From positions 62,001 through 126,000 of the forward strand of contig JAHBVE010000001.1 of NCBI GenBank assembly GCA_019637675.1: DNA of 64,000 nt, written 5' to 3'. A model generated the notes under the pieces. It saw nothing but the letters and a program-made list of their open reading frames with translations, searched no databases and was not told the origin of the DNA. Positions within the stretch are counted from its first letter, which is position 1, and every line of letters begins with the position of its first letter. This DNA is from Anaerolineales bacterium. Lineage in GTDB: Bacteria; Chloroflexota; Anaerolineae; Anaerolineales; UBA11579. Below, in pieces: positions 55,055 through 64,000 of this stretch. A program made the position numbers and the translations under genes.

Positions 55055-56173
55055 ATGAACACGCACATGGATGCTGAAACGCTGAGCCGTATCGCGCTCA
55101 CCAGTGTCAAGTATGTGGGGGCGGTGCGCTTCCGCATGCTGCTGGCCGCCTTCGGCAGCGCCCAGGCCGCCTGGGCCGCAACACCGGCCCAGTGGCAGGC
55201 CGCCGGTTTGCCGCCGGCCGCCACCGCCGGCCTGGCCCAGGCCCGCCAGAGCCTGGTGCTGGAGCAGATCCCGGCTCGCCTCGCTCAGCACGGCGTACGC
55301 GCCCTGACTTGGGAGGATGCCGAGTATCCGCGCCGCCTCAAGGAGCTGGAGCAGGCTCCGCCGGTGTTGTATGTACGGGGCGATCTGCTGCCGGAGGATG
55401 ACTGGGCCGTCGCCATCGTCGGCACCCGCCAGGTGACGGCCTATGGCCGCCAGGTGGCGGAGGAGTTGGCCGGCTTCCTGGCCCGCCGCGGCATCACCGT
55501 GGTGAGCGGGCTGGCCAAAGGCGTCGACGCCGTGGCCCACACCGCCGCGCTGCGCGCCGGCGGGCGTACCCTGGGCGTGGTGGCCCACGGGTTGGATAGC
55601 ATCTATCCCACCGCCCATCACGGCCTGGCGCAGGAGATGGCCCGGAGTGGGGCGGTGCTCAGCGATTATGCGCTCGGCACCCCGCCAGACTCGGCCAACT
55701 TCCCGCCGCGCAACCGCATCATCTCCGGCTTGGCCCAGGCCGTGGTGGTGATCGAGGCGGGCGAGCGCAGCGGGGCGCTCATCACGGCCGGCTTCGCCGC
55801 CGAGCAAGGGCGCGAGGTATTCGCCGTGCCCGGCCCCATCTATGCGCCCAATAGCAAGGGCTGCAACATGCTGATCGAGCGCGGGGCGCACCCGCTGCTG
55901 CAATTTGAAACGCTATTGAAAGTATTGAACTTGGAGACGATGGATTCGAACAAAGATGCACGCCAGGCTCTGCCTGCAGATGCAACCGAGGCGGCCCTGT
56001 TTGGTTTGCTGGGCGCCGAGCCCATGCACCTCAACGAGATCGGCGCCCGCGCCGCCCTGCCGATCGCGCAGGTGTCCTCCACCCTCACCTTGATGGAGCT
56101 CAAAGGCCTGGTGCGCCACGTGGGCGGCATGGCCTACGTGGCCGCCCGCGAACTTGGAGCCAGCTATGGCTAA
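55055..56173 (+). CDS. dprA: DNA-processing protein DprA
   Basis: A 372-residue DprA/Smf, which binds incoming single-stranded DNA and loads RecA during natural transformation. The Rossmann-type core is intact: VAIVGTRQVTAYGRQVAEEL, VVSGLAKGVDAVAHTAAL, NRIISGLAQAVVVIEAG and FAVPGPIYAPNSKGCNMLI. The N-terminal SAM-like region (about 1-70) and a C-terminal winged helix (about 300-370) complete the usual layout. The ATG at 55055 is preferred over the TTG at 55043. Its stop overlaps the start of the mannose-1-phosphate guanylyltransferase gene. Confidence 0.96.
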   Translation: MNTHMDAETLSRIALTSVKYVGAVRFRMLLAAFGSAQAAWAATPAQWQAAGLPPAATAGLAQARQSLVLEQIPARLAQHGVRALTWEDAEYPRRLKELEQAPPVLYVRGDLLPEDDWAVAIVGTRQVTAYGRQVAEELAGFLARRGITVVSGLAKGVDAVAHTAALRAGGRTLGVVAHGLDSIYPTAHHGLAQEMARSGAVLSDYALGTPPDSANFPPRNRIISGLAQAVVVIEAGERSGALITAGFAAEQGREVFAVPGPIYAPNSKGCNMLIERGAHPLLQFETLLKVLNLETMDSNKDARQALPADATEAALFGLLGAEPMHLNEIGARAALPIAQVSSTLTLMELKGLVRHVGGMAYVAARELGASYG

Positions 56174-57281
56174 GCACAGCGAAGGTATGCTACATGCCTA
56201 CGCGGTCATCATGGCCGGCGGCGGCGGCACGCGCTTGTGGCCGCTCTCACGCCAGTCCAGACCCAAGCAGATGCTCACGCTCATCGAAGAGCGCAGCCTG
56301 TTCCAGATCGCCGTGCAGCGTCTGCAAGCCCTCCTGCCGCCCGAGCGTATCCTGGTCGTCACCAGCCAGCAGCAGGCGGCCGAGCTCAAGACCCACGCGC
56401 CCGAGCTGCCCGCCGAGAATTACATCCTCGAGCCGCAGCCGCGCGGCACCGCCGCCGCCATCGGCCTGGCGGCCGCCACCCTGGGGGCGCGTGACCCGCA
56501 AGCTGTCATGATCGTGCTCACCGCTGATCACTACATCGGCAACGAAGCCGGCTTCCATCGTTACCTCGAAGCCGCTGTGGCGCTGGCGCAAACCGGGCCG
56601 CTGGTGACGCTCGGCATCCAGCCCACCTTCGCCGCCACGCAATATGGCTACATTCAAATGGGCGAAAGCCTGGGCGAGTTCGGCGGCTTTGTGGCCCACA
56701 AGGTTAAGCGATTCAAAGAAAAGCCCAACGAGGACGAAGCCCAGGCTATGATCGCCGCCGGTGACCACGCCTGGAATTCGGGCATGTTCATCTGGACCAT
56801 CGAGCGCATCATGCAGGAATTTGCCCAGCAAATGCCTGACCTGCATGCCACCCTGCACAAGGTGGCCGCCGCCATCAACACGCCGGACTATGCCGGCGTG
56901 ATCGAGCACGAGTGGCCGCGCATTGCAGCGCAGACCATTGATTACGGCGTGATGGAGCATGCCGCCAACGTGGCCGTCATCCCCGCCAAGGAGCTGGCCT
57001 GGAACGATGTCGGCTCGTGGACTTCGCTCTTCGAAGTCCTGCCGGCGGATACCAACGGCAACCTGGGCCTGCACCCGCACCATCACGACCTAGACAGCCA
57101 TGATTCGCTGGTGCACGGCGCCAGCAACGCGGCCGAGCGTCTTATCGTTACCGTTGGCGTCAAAGATCTGGTGGTCGTGGATACCGGAGATGTGCTATTA
57201 ATTTGCAGCCGTGAACGCGCCCAGGATGTCCGCAAGGTCATCGAAGCGCTCAAAGAAAAAGGGCTGCAGCGTTACTTGTAA
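56166..57281 (+). CDS. manC: Mannose-1-phosphate guanylyltransferase
   Basis: A 371-residue nucleotidyltransferase making GDP-mannose from GTP and mannose 1-phosphate. The signature AGGGGTRLWPLSR is followed by the Lys in PKQM. Later motifs are IVLTADHYI, KRFKEKPNEDEAQ, WNSGMFIWTIERI and WNDVGSWTSLFEVL. There is no C-terminal isomerase domain, so it is monofunctional. GGAG lies 6 bases before the ATG at 56166. It shares a short overlap with dprA and supplies mannosyl donors, possibly for the GT2 enzyme at 33180. Confidence 0.93.
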   Translation: MAKHSEGMLHAYAVIMAGGGGTRLWPLSRQSRPKQMLTLIEERSLFQIAVQRLQALLPPERILVVTSQQQAAELKTHAPELPAENYILEPQPRGTAAAIGLAAATLGARDPQAVMIVLTADHYIGNEAGFHRYLEAAVALAQTGPLVTLGIQPTFAATQYGYIQMGESLGEFGGFVAHKVKRFKEKPNEDEAQAMIAAGDHAWNSGMFIWTIERIMQEFAQQMPDLHATLHKVAAAINTPDYAGVIEHEWPRIAAQTIDYGVMEHAANVAVIPAKELAWNDVGSWTSLFEVLPADTNGNLGLHPHHHDLDSHDSLVHGASNAAERLIVTVGVKDLVVVDTGDVLLICSRERAQDVRKVIEALKEKGLQRYL

Positions 57282-57305
57282 TAATTTCTTTTTAGAGGTG
57301 TTTGT

Positions 57306-59639
<2,334 letters not shown>

Positions 59640-59642
59640 CCC

Positions 59643-59752
59643 CGTCATTGCGAGACAGCCCGGCACCGTCATTGCGAGACAACAGCCGCATGGAATGCGG
59701 CTGTTGTGCAAGGCGGCATTTCAATGCCGCCGCCGAAGCAATCTGGTTTTGA
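59643..59752. repeat. GTCATTGCGAG-type repeat with two internal hairpins
   Basis: GTCATTGCGAGAC occurs twice at the left (59645 and 59669) and GAAGCAATCTGG at the right, as in other copies. Internal hairpins are CAACAGCCGCAT with its complement (12 bp) and GGCGGCAT with ATGCCGCC. It follows topA directly and may also terminate it. Confidence 0.8.
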
Positions 59753-59810
59753 AGATCGCCGCGCCCGCATTGACCGGCTGCAGCCAGTTGCGCATTCCGC
59801 ACCGCTCCTC

Positions 59811-59816
59811 TAGAAT
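59811..59816 (+). promoter_or_regulatory. Candidate -10 box close to the membrane protein start
   Basis: TAGAAT ends 9 bases before the ATG at 59826, again implying a near-leaderless transcript. Confidence 0.35.
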
Positions 59817-59825
59817 CCAACCCTA

Positions 59826-60878
59826 ATGGACTACGACCCACAAACCCCCGCCGAACATTCGGCGCCCACCCCCTCGCGGCGCGGTATCGCTTTCGATCCC
59901 TCAGCCTTGCTGTCCAGCCTGCGCCAGCCCCGCACCCTGGCCATCGCTGCCGGCATCGCCGGGCTGCTCTTCGGCTGGTTGGTCATCGGCTGGTGGCTGT
60001 ACCCGGTGGAATTCATAGACGGCAATCCGGAGCAGCTGCGCGCTGACTACCAGCAGAGCTACCTGCGCGCTGCCATCGACTCCTACACCCTGAACCCTGA
60101 CGAGAACGTGGCGCGTGAGCGCCTGCAGGCGCTGGGCGCCGCCGTGGATGGCACCATGGCCGCCGTGGCCGCTGCGCCCGGCAGCCAGAGCGTCGAGACC
60201 ATCGCCCATTTCCAATCCATGCTTGGCCAGCCCACCACGGCAGACCCGCAAACCCCCGTCGAGGGCCAACCCACGCCGCAGCCTACTGAGGCTGCCGCCG
60301 ACGCCCCGCTGCAGAACGCCCGCAACTTGCTCACCATGCTGTGCGGCCTGACGATCCTGATCGCCGCCGTTTTTGGCGGCGTCACCCTCTGGAAGCGCCG
60401 CCGCAAACAGCCTGCCAGCCCGGCTGCCCATACGGGCAGCGGCGCAGCCTTGCCGATCATGCAGTGGATAACCACTTACCACGCCGGCGATGATCTGTTC
60501 GATGAGTCGTTCAGCATCGATTCGCCCGCGGGCGAGTTCATGGGCGAGTGCGGCGCAGGCATCGCTGATACGATCGGCGTAGGCACACCCAAGCGCGTGA
60601 CCGCCCTTGAGGTCTGGCTCTTTGATAAGAACGACATTCAAACCATCACGAAAGTGCTGATGAGCAATCACATCTTCCGTGATGATGCCGCCCGCAACCG
60701 GCTCTCCGCCAAGGGCGAGCCTGCCCTGTGCACCCCGGGCGCCGAGATGGTGCTCGAGACCGCCACCCTGCAAATGATCGCCCGCGTCGTGGATATACAG
60801 TACGGCGAAGGCGCCCTGCCGGAGGATAGTTTCTTCGACCGCGTAACCCTGGAGCTGGCCGTCTGGCCCAAGAGCTAA
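59826..60878 (+). CDS. Membrane protein of unknown function with two transmembrane segments
   Basis: Not recognised. The 350-residue protein has a polar N-terminus, a transmembrane segment (about 40-60), and an extracytoplasmic part rich in helices and Pro/Thr (EGQPTPQPTEAA). A second transmembrane segment (about 172-194) is followed by Arg/Lys. The cytoplasmic C-terminal domain of about 150 residues is regular (ITTYHAGDDLFDESFSIDSP, ALEVWLFDKNDIQTITKVLM, MVLETATLQMIARVVDIQYG). It is monocistronic with a terminator immediately after. The C-terminal domain might bind a ligand or partner. Confidence 0.75.
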   Translation: MDYDPQTPAEHSAPTPSRRGIAFDPSALLSSLRQPRTLAIAAGIAGLLFGWLVIGWWLYPVEFIDGNPEQLRADYQQSYLRAAIDSYTLNPDENVARERLQALGAAVDGTMAAVAAAPGSQSVETIAHFQSMLGQPTTADPQTPVEGQPTPQPTEAAADAPLQNARNLLTMLCGLTILIAAVFGGVTLWKRRRKQPASPAAHTGSGAALPIMQWITTYHAGDDLFDESFSIDSPAGEFMGECGAGIADTIGVGTPKRVTALEVWLFDKNDIQTITKVLMSNHIFRDDAARNRLSAKGEPALCTPGAEMVLETATLQMIARVVDIQYGEGALPEDSFFDRVTLELAVWPKS

Positions 60879-60894
60879 CAGCGATCTGCTGACT

Positions 60895-60925
60895 AAAAAG
60901 ACCAGCCGTACGGCTGGTCTTTTAC
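60895..60925 (+). terminator. Rho-independent terminator
   Basis: A 13-bp perfect stem AAAAGACCAGCCG with its complement, a very short loop and T-runs on both sides, 17 bases after the stop of the membrane protein. Confidence 0.88.
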
Positions 60926-60932
60926 TTCCAGG

Positions 60933-61092
60933 GTCATTCTGACCTCGCAGTTTGCGAAGCAAACTGCCGCGCTGCGTAGCAGCGCAAGACCGCCGACACC
61001 CGATCAGGGAAGAATCCTTGCTGGCATATCTTCCAAGCACTGCACCTTTGTCAGTCCTGTCCACGAGGATCCCTCGCTGCGCTCGGGATGAC
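60933..61092. repeat. Degenerate GTCATTC/GGGATGAC palindromic repeat
   Basis: The left end GTCATTCTGACCTCG and the right end CTCGGGATGAC are recognisable relatives of the GTCATTGCGAG family. Inner hairpins (GCAGTTTGCGAAGCAAACTGC; GCGCTGCGTAGCAGCGC) fill the left half. Together with two terminators it accounts for the 304-base gap. Confidence 0.7.
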
Positions 61093-61118
61093 GAATCATC
61101 CGCGTCATCCGCCTGCAC

Positions 61119-61150
61119 AAAAAAAAGGCCAGCATATCGCTGGCCTTTTC
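61119..61150 (-). terminator. Rho-independent terminator after greA
   Basis: A stem AAAAGGCCAGC with its complement and an ATAT-type loop, followed in the reverse direction by eight T. It lies about 35 bases beyond the greA stop. Confidence 0.88.
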
Positions 61151-61182
61151 CTGTTCACTATTCACTCTTCACTGCTCACTCG

Positions 61183-61653
61183 TTATTCCACACTCACCAC
61201 TTCAAACACCAAAACCCCCGCCGGAGTCTGCGCCTCCACCTTATCGCCAGCCTTGTGGCCCAGCAGCGCCTTGCCGATCGGCGACTCGTTCGAGATCTTG
61301 CCATTGCGCGGGTCAGCCTCTTGCGCGCCCACCAGGAAATACTTCACCGGCTCGCGCCCCTTCTCCTTCAACGTAACCGTCGAACCGATGCCGATCACGC
61401 CATCCGGGTTGCTCTGCTCGGTGATCACCACCGCATTGCCCAGAATGGCCGTGATCTCCTGAATACGCCCTTCCAAAAAGGCCTGGTCTTCCTTGGCCTT
61501 GGAGTAGTCGGCATTCTCAGACAGGTCGCCCTGCTGGATCGCCGTGCGCAGGCGCTGCGCCAGTTCGGTGCGGCGCGGCCCGCTCAGCTCCTCCAACTCC
61601 GCCTTGAGCTTCTCTATGCCTTCGGGGGTTAAATAAAACTCGTGTGAGCTCAT
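61183..61653 (-). CDS. greA: Transcription elongation factor GreA
   Basis: A 156-residue GreA that stimulates RNA cleavage in backtracked RNA polymerase. The coiled-coil tip is QGDLSENADYSKAKEDQAFLEGRI with the acidic residues needed for cleavage. The globular domain has GIGSTVTLKEKG, EADPRNGKISNESPIGKALLG and KAGDKVEAQTPAG. Length is typical. Its start overlaps the stop of dgt by four bases (ATGA), so the two are coupled. Confidence 0.97.
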   Translation of the reverse strand: MSSHEFYLTPEGIEKLKAELEELSGPRRTELAQRLRTAIQQGDLSENADYSKAKEDQAFLEGRIQEITAILGNAVVITEQSNPDGVIGIGSTVTLKEKGREPVKYFLVGAQEADPRNGKISNESPIGKALLGHKAGDKVEAQTPAGVLVFEVVSVE

Positions 61654-62804
61654 GGCAGACCGGTATTTCCCTTCAGTCGGTTGTTTTCCTGCTCGGCAAA
61701 ACGGTCGGTCATGCCGGCAATATAGTCACATACAGCCCGCTCCAGGCCGCGGCTGGGGATGGCCGCCTGGAAGTCAGGCGGCAGCATCTCCGGCTTGGCC
61801 ACGTATGCGCGGTAGATAGTGATGAGGGCGTTGCGGGCGTGCTCGGCCATACCGCGCACCCGCGGGTGGTTGTACAGGTTCTTGAACAGGAAGCTCTTCA
61901 GCTCCTTGTTCATCGGCAGCATGCTCTCGCTGTAACCGATCACGTTGTGGTCCAGCTTCTGCAGGTCCTCGGTGCTCTTGGCGCCGGCTGCCTCGATGCG
62001 GGCGTTGGTGGCCTCGAGCACATCGCTGATCAGGATGCCCACCAGCCGCCGGATGATCTGGTGGCGCAGCAGCTCGCTCATCTCGCCCTTGCCGTCCCAG
62101 CCCACGCTCTCGATCACCTGTTTCCACAGCGCCAGCTCGCTGAACATCTCATGGTGGATCATGCCCGAGCGCAGGCCATCGTCCAGGTCGTGCGTGGTGT
62201 AGGCCAGCTCATCGGCAATGTTGGCGATCTGCGCCTCCAGATTGCCGCGCAACTCCGGGTTGAAGTCCGTCGCGTCCGAGACGTCATAGTCGGTCTCGTG
62301 CTTGACGATGCCCTCGCGCACTTCCCAGGTCAGGTTGAGGCCTGGCCAGTTGGGGAAGCGCCGCTCCAGCTTGGTGACGATGCGGAACGATTGCTTGTTG
62401 TGGTCGTAGCCGCCGTGGTCCTTGAGTAGCTCGTTCAACGTGGCCTCACCGGAGTGGCCGAAGGCCGCGTGCCCCAGGTCGTGCGCCAGGCAGATCGCCT
62501 CGATCAGGTCTTCGTTGCCGCCCAGCGCCCGCGCGATCGTGCGGCCCACCTGGGCCACTTCCAGCGTGTGCGTCAGCCGCGTGCGGAAGTAGTCGCCCTC
62601 AAAGTTATTGAAGACCTGCGTCTTGTACTCCAGGCGGCGGAACGCCGTGGTGTGAATGATGCGGTCACGGTCACGCTGGAACGCAGTGCGGTACTCCGGC
62701 TCGCTGTCGGGATATTCGCGGCCTTTGCTGTCGCGGCTGCGCATCCCATACGGCGCCAGGGTCTGGTCCTCGTACTGTTCAAGCAGTTGGCGAGTAATGA
62801 TCAT
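61650..62804 (-). CDS. dgt: dGTPase-like HD-domain triphosphohydrolase
   Basis: A 384-residue deoxyguanosinetriphosphate triphosphohydrolase-like protein, which splits dNTPs into nucleoside and triphosphate. Motifs are RDRIIHTTAFRRLEYKTQVF, THTLEVAQVGRTIARALG, the HD pair in CLAHDLGHAAFGHSGE, and NIADELAYTTHDLDDGL. C-terminal residues include NHPRVRGMAEHARNAL. Length is in the usual range for the 380-residue subgroup (dGTPase-like type 2). It lies upstream of greA on the reverse strand, and the two likely share a transcript. It is separated from the IPK gene by 111 bases. Confidence 0.95.
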   Translation of the reverse strand: MIITRQLLEQYEDQTLAPYGMRSRDSKGREYPDSEPEYRTAFQRDRDRIIHTTAFRRLEYKTQVFNNFEGDYFRTRLTHTLEVAQVGRTIARALGGNEDLIEAICLAHDLGHAAFGHSGEATLNELLKDHGGYDHNKQSFRIVTKLERRFPNWPGLNLTWEVREGIVKHETDYDVSDATDFNPELRGNLEAQIANIADELAYTTHDLDDGLRSGMIHHEMFSELALWKQVIESVGWDGKGEMSELLRHQIIRRLVGILISDVLEATNARIEAAGAKSTEDLQKLDHNVIGYSESMLPMNKELKSFLFKNLYNHPRVRGMAEHARNALITIYRAYVAKPEMLPPDFQAAIPSRGLERAVCDYIAGMTDRFAEQENNRLKGNTGLP

Positions 62805-62915
62805 CGTATGAAAAGTCTAGTTGATGGCTATGGGACTGTCAATTGCATAAATCAGGGAGCAGTGAGCCGTAGTCAGTGATCAGTATTAGTCCGATCACTG
62901 CTCACAGATCACTGA

Positions 62916-63719
62916 TCACTCATCACTGGTGATTACCGTTCCCAGCTTCTCCCCCAGCAACGCCTTGCGAATGTTGCCGTCTTCCACGCCGGAGAATACG
63001 CTCACCTCGCACGCCGGCAGCGCCTGCACGATGCCCAGCATGCTCTCCACCTTGCTGGCCATGCCGCCGGTCACATCCGTCGCCGCCGAGGCGCCCGGCA
63101 GCGCCGCCATCTTGGCGTAGCTGGCCGGTGTGATGCGCGCGATCACGTCGCCGTCCGGGTAGCGGGTGTACACGCCGGCGTCGCTGCCCGCCAGCAGAAT
63201 GCGTGCCGGCCGCAGCTCCGCCGCCAGATGCGCGAACAAGTCTTCCGTCGAGAGGATCGTGCCGCCGAGCTCCGTATCGAACACCACATCGCCATACACC
63301 ACCGGCAGGATGCCGGCTTCCAGCGCTGCCCTCAGCGGCTGCAGGTTCCAGTGCTGTATGCGGCCGCCGGCGGCCAGCACGCTGCTCGCTGGCGCAAACG
63401 CCACCGCCGGCTGGTCAGCCACCGCCGCCAACGCGCCCATGATGGCCTGGTTGAGCGCGCTGGCATAGCGCCACACTTCCACAAAGCCGCGCCACTGCTC
63501 CGCCGTGTGTACGCCCTGGCGCGTGCCATATTTCTTGGCCGGCACATGCCCGAACGAGCCTGAGCCGTGGCCCAGCAGGATGCGCAGCTCAGGCTTGGCC
63601 TGGCGCGCCGCCGCGATCTCTTCCACAATGCGGCGCACAAGCTCCGGGCGCAGCATAGCCTCGGTGTGCTTGTCGGTGATCAGCGATCCGCCCAGTTTCA
63701 GGAATATGAGCTCGCTCAT
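62916..63719 (-). CDS. ipk: Isopentenyl phosphate kinase
   Basis: A 267-residue amino-acid-kinase-fold enzyme. The motif GHGSGSFGH with its second His, and FLKLGGSLITDK, are the diagnostic marks of isopentenyl phosphate kinase (EC 2.7.4.26), which makes isopentenyl diphosphate from isopentenyl phosphate. Other features are VVYGDVVFDTELGGTILSTEDL, ILLAGSDAGVYTRYPDGDVI and ATDVTGGMASKVESM. In the alternative mevalonate route described for Chloroflexi such as Roseiflexus, mevalonate-5-phosphate decarboxylase provides the substrate. The gene overlaps a GHMP kinase by ATGA, consistent with that pathway. Confidence 0.93.
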   Translation of the reverse strand: MSELIFLKLGGSLITDKHTEAMLRPELVRRIVEEIAAARQAKPELRILLGHGSGSFGHVPAKKYGTRQGVHTAEQWRGFVEVWRYASALNQAIMGALAAVADQPAVAFAPASSVLAAGGRIQHWNLQPLRAALEAGILPVVYGDVVFDTELGGTILSTEDLFAHLAAELRPARILLAGSDAGVYTRYPDGDVIARITPASYAKMAALPGASAATDVTGGMASKVESMLGIVQALPACEVSVFSGVEDGNIRKALLGEKLGTVITSDE

Positions 63720-64000
63720 GCCACCACCGTGTGCAGCGTGCTGCTCGCCCCGGCGGCGCGCAACGCCGCTTCCAGCGCGGCAGGGTCGCCGGCCGCCAGG
63801 GCCAGCATGTTGCCGCCCCGCCCGCCGCCGGAGAGCTTGGCGCCCAGGGCGCCGGCCGCTCGGGCGGCAGCCACCAGCGCATCCAGCTCGGGCGACGATA
63901 CGTCCAGTTGTTGCAGCAGGGCGTGGTTCTGGTCCATCAACTGGCCTAGCTCAGCCAGCTCGCCGCGCTCCAGTGCACGACGCGCCGCTTTGGCGATTTG
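63716..64000 (-). CDS. GHMP kinase, probable mevalonate kinase, C-terminal part, cut by window end
   Basis: The window edge cuts the 5' part, leaving 94 residues. The stretch GAKLSGGGRGGNMLAL is the third conserved motif of GHMP kinases, and the preceding ELGQLMDQNHALLQQLDVSSPELDALV matches the C-terminal domain of mevalonate kinase. The stop overlaps the isopentenyl phosphate kinase start by four bases, so the pair is translationally coupled and both act in isoprenoid synthesis. Mevalonate kinase is favoured over phosphomevalonate kinase by the motif spacing, but this is not certain from the fragment. Confidence 0.85.
   Translation of the reverse strand, partial: QIAKAARRALERGELAELGQLMDQNHALLQQLDVSSPELDALVAAARAAGALGAKLSGGGRGGNMLALAAGDPAALEAALRAAGASSTLHTVVA

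Overview
The window reads as ordinary chromosome from a high-GC bacterium. Gene content points to the Chloroflexota, most likely an Anaerolineae-like lineage. The indicators are an isopentenyl phosphate kinase overlapping a mevalonate-kinase-type GHMP gene, a DUF5679-type zinc ribbon fused to topoisomerase I, a large STAND/TPR/BTAD regulator, a CpXC protein, a five-GAF HD-GYP protein, Ser/Thr kinase and FHA signalling, many PT-rich lipoproteins and no outer-membrane assembly genes. This is inference from content; no marker phylogeny could be run. Coding density is high, with many 4-base ATGA overlaps, so most genes sit in operons.

Layout. 1-4.2 kb: dnaK 3' end, a secreted Gly/Asn-rich protein, a DEAD-box RNA helicase and an SDR dehydrogenase. 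4.2-9.0 kb: a forward run of a C39-like peptidase, sbcD, a beta-propeller lipoprotein and an S-adenosylhomocysteine-hydrolase-like protein. 9.0-10.5 kb: an AT-richer island with a Panacea-domain gene overlapping a small unrecognised gene, a candidate toxin-antitoxin pair. 10.5-14.5 kb: a reverse-strand MrfB-like DEDDh exonuclease and MrfA-like helicase, the helicase carrying an inserted HNH domain. 14.5-21.9 kb: a small secreted protein, then a reverse six-gene operon (SLC13 permease, tgt, uppP, lipoprotein, cupin, rRNA methyltransferase). 22-30 kb: lysine 6-transaminase, histidine kinase, CpXC protein, WD40-type lipoprotein, and a divergent FHA regulator/Ser-Thr kinase pair. 30-39 kb: GH3 protein, glycosyltransferase, recJ, and yvcK-pgk-tpiA. 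39-47 kb: diguanylate cyclase, upp, ruvB, queA and the GAF/HD-GYP protein. 47-51 kb: two small peptide genes and a STAND-BTAD regulator. 51-64 kb: pyrimidine-nucleoside phosphorylase, DegV protein, rpsP-khpA-rimM, dprA, a mannose-1-phosphate guanylyltransferase, topA, a membrane protein, greA-dgt, and IPK plus a partial GHMP kinase.

The most notable region is 47.0-51 kb. A 65-residue peptide consists almost entirely of four copies of a nonapeptide beginning His-Pro. The nonapeptide is identical in protein sequence in all four copies, although seven of its nine codons vary synonymously. Next to it lie a second small peptide resembling leader-type RiPP precursors and a large SARP-like regulator. 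No maturation enzyme is visible. Second is the MrfAB-type DNA repair pair with an HNH domain inserted in the helicase. Third is the Panacea pair with a terminator-shaped hairpin inside the second gene. Queuosine synthesis (tgt, queA), cyclic-di-GMP turnover (GGDEF and HD-GYP) and recombination/repair (sbcD, recJ, ruvB, dprA, mrfAB) are each represented by several unlinked genes. Two families of dispersed palindromic repeats occupy several of the gaps.
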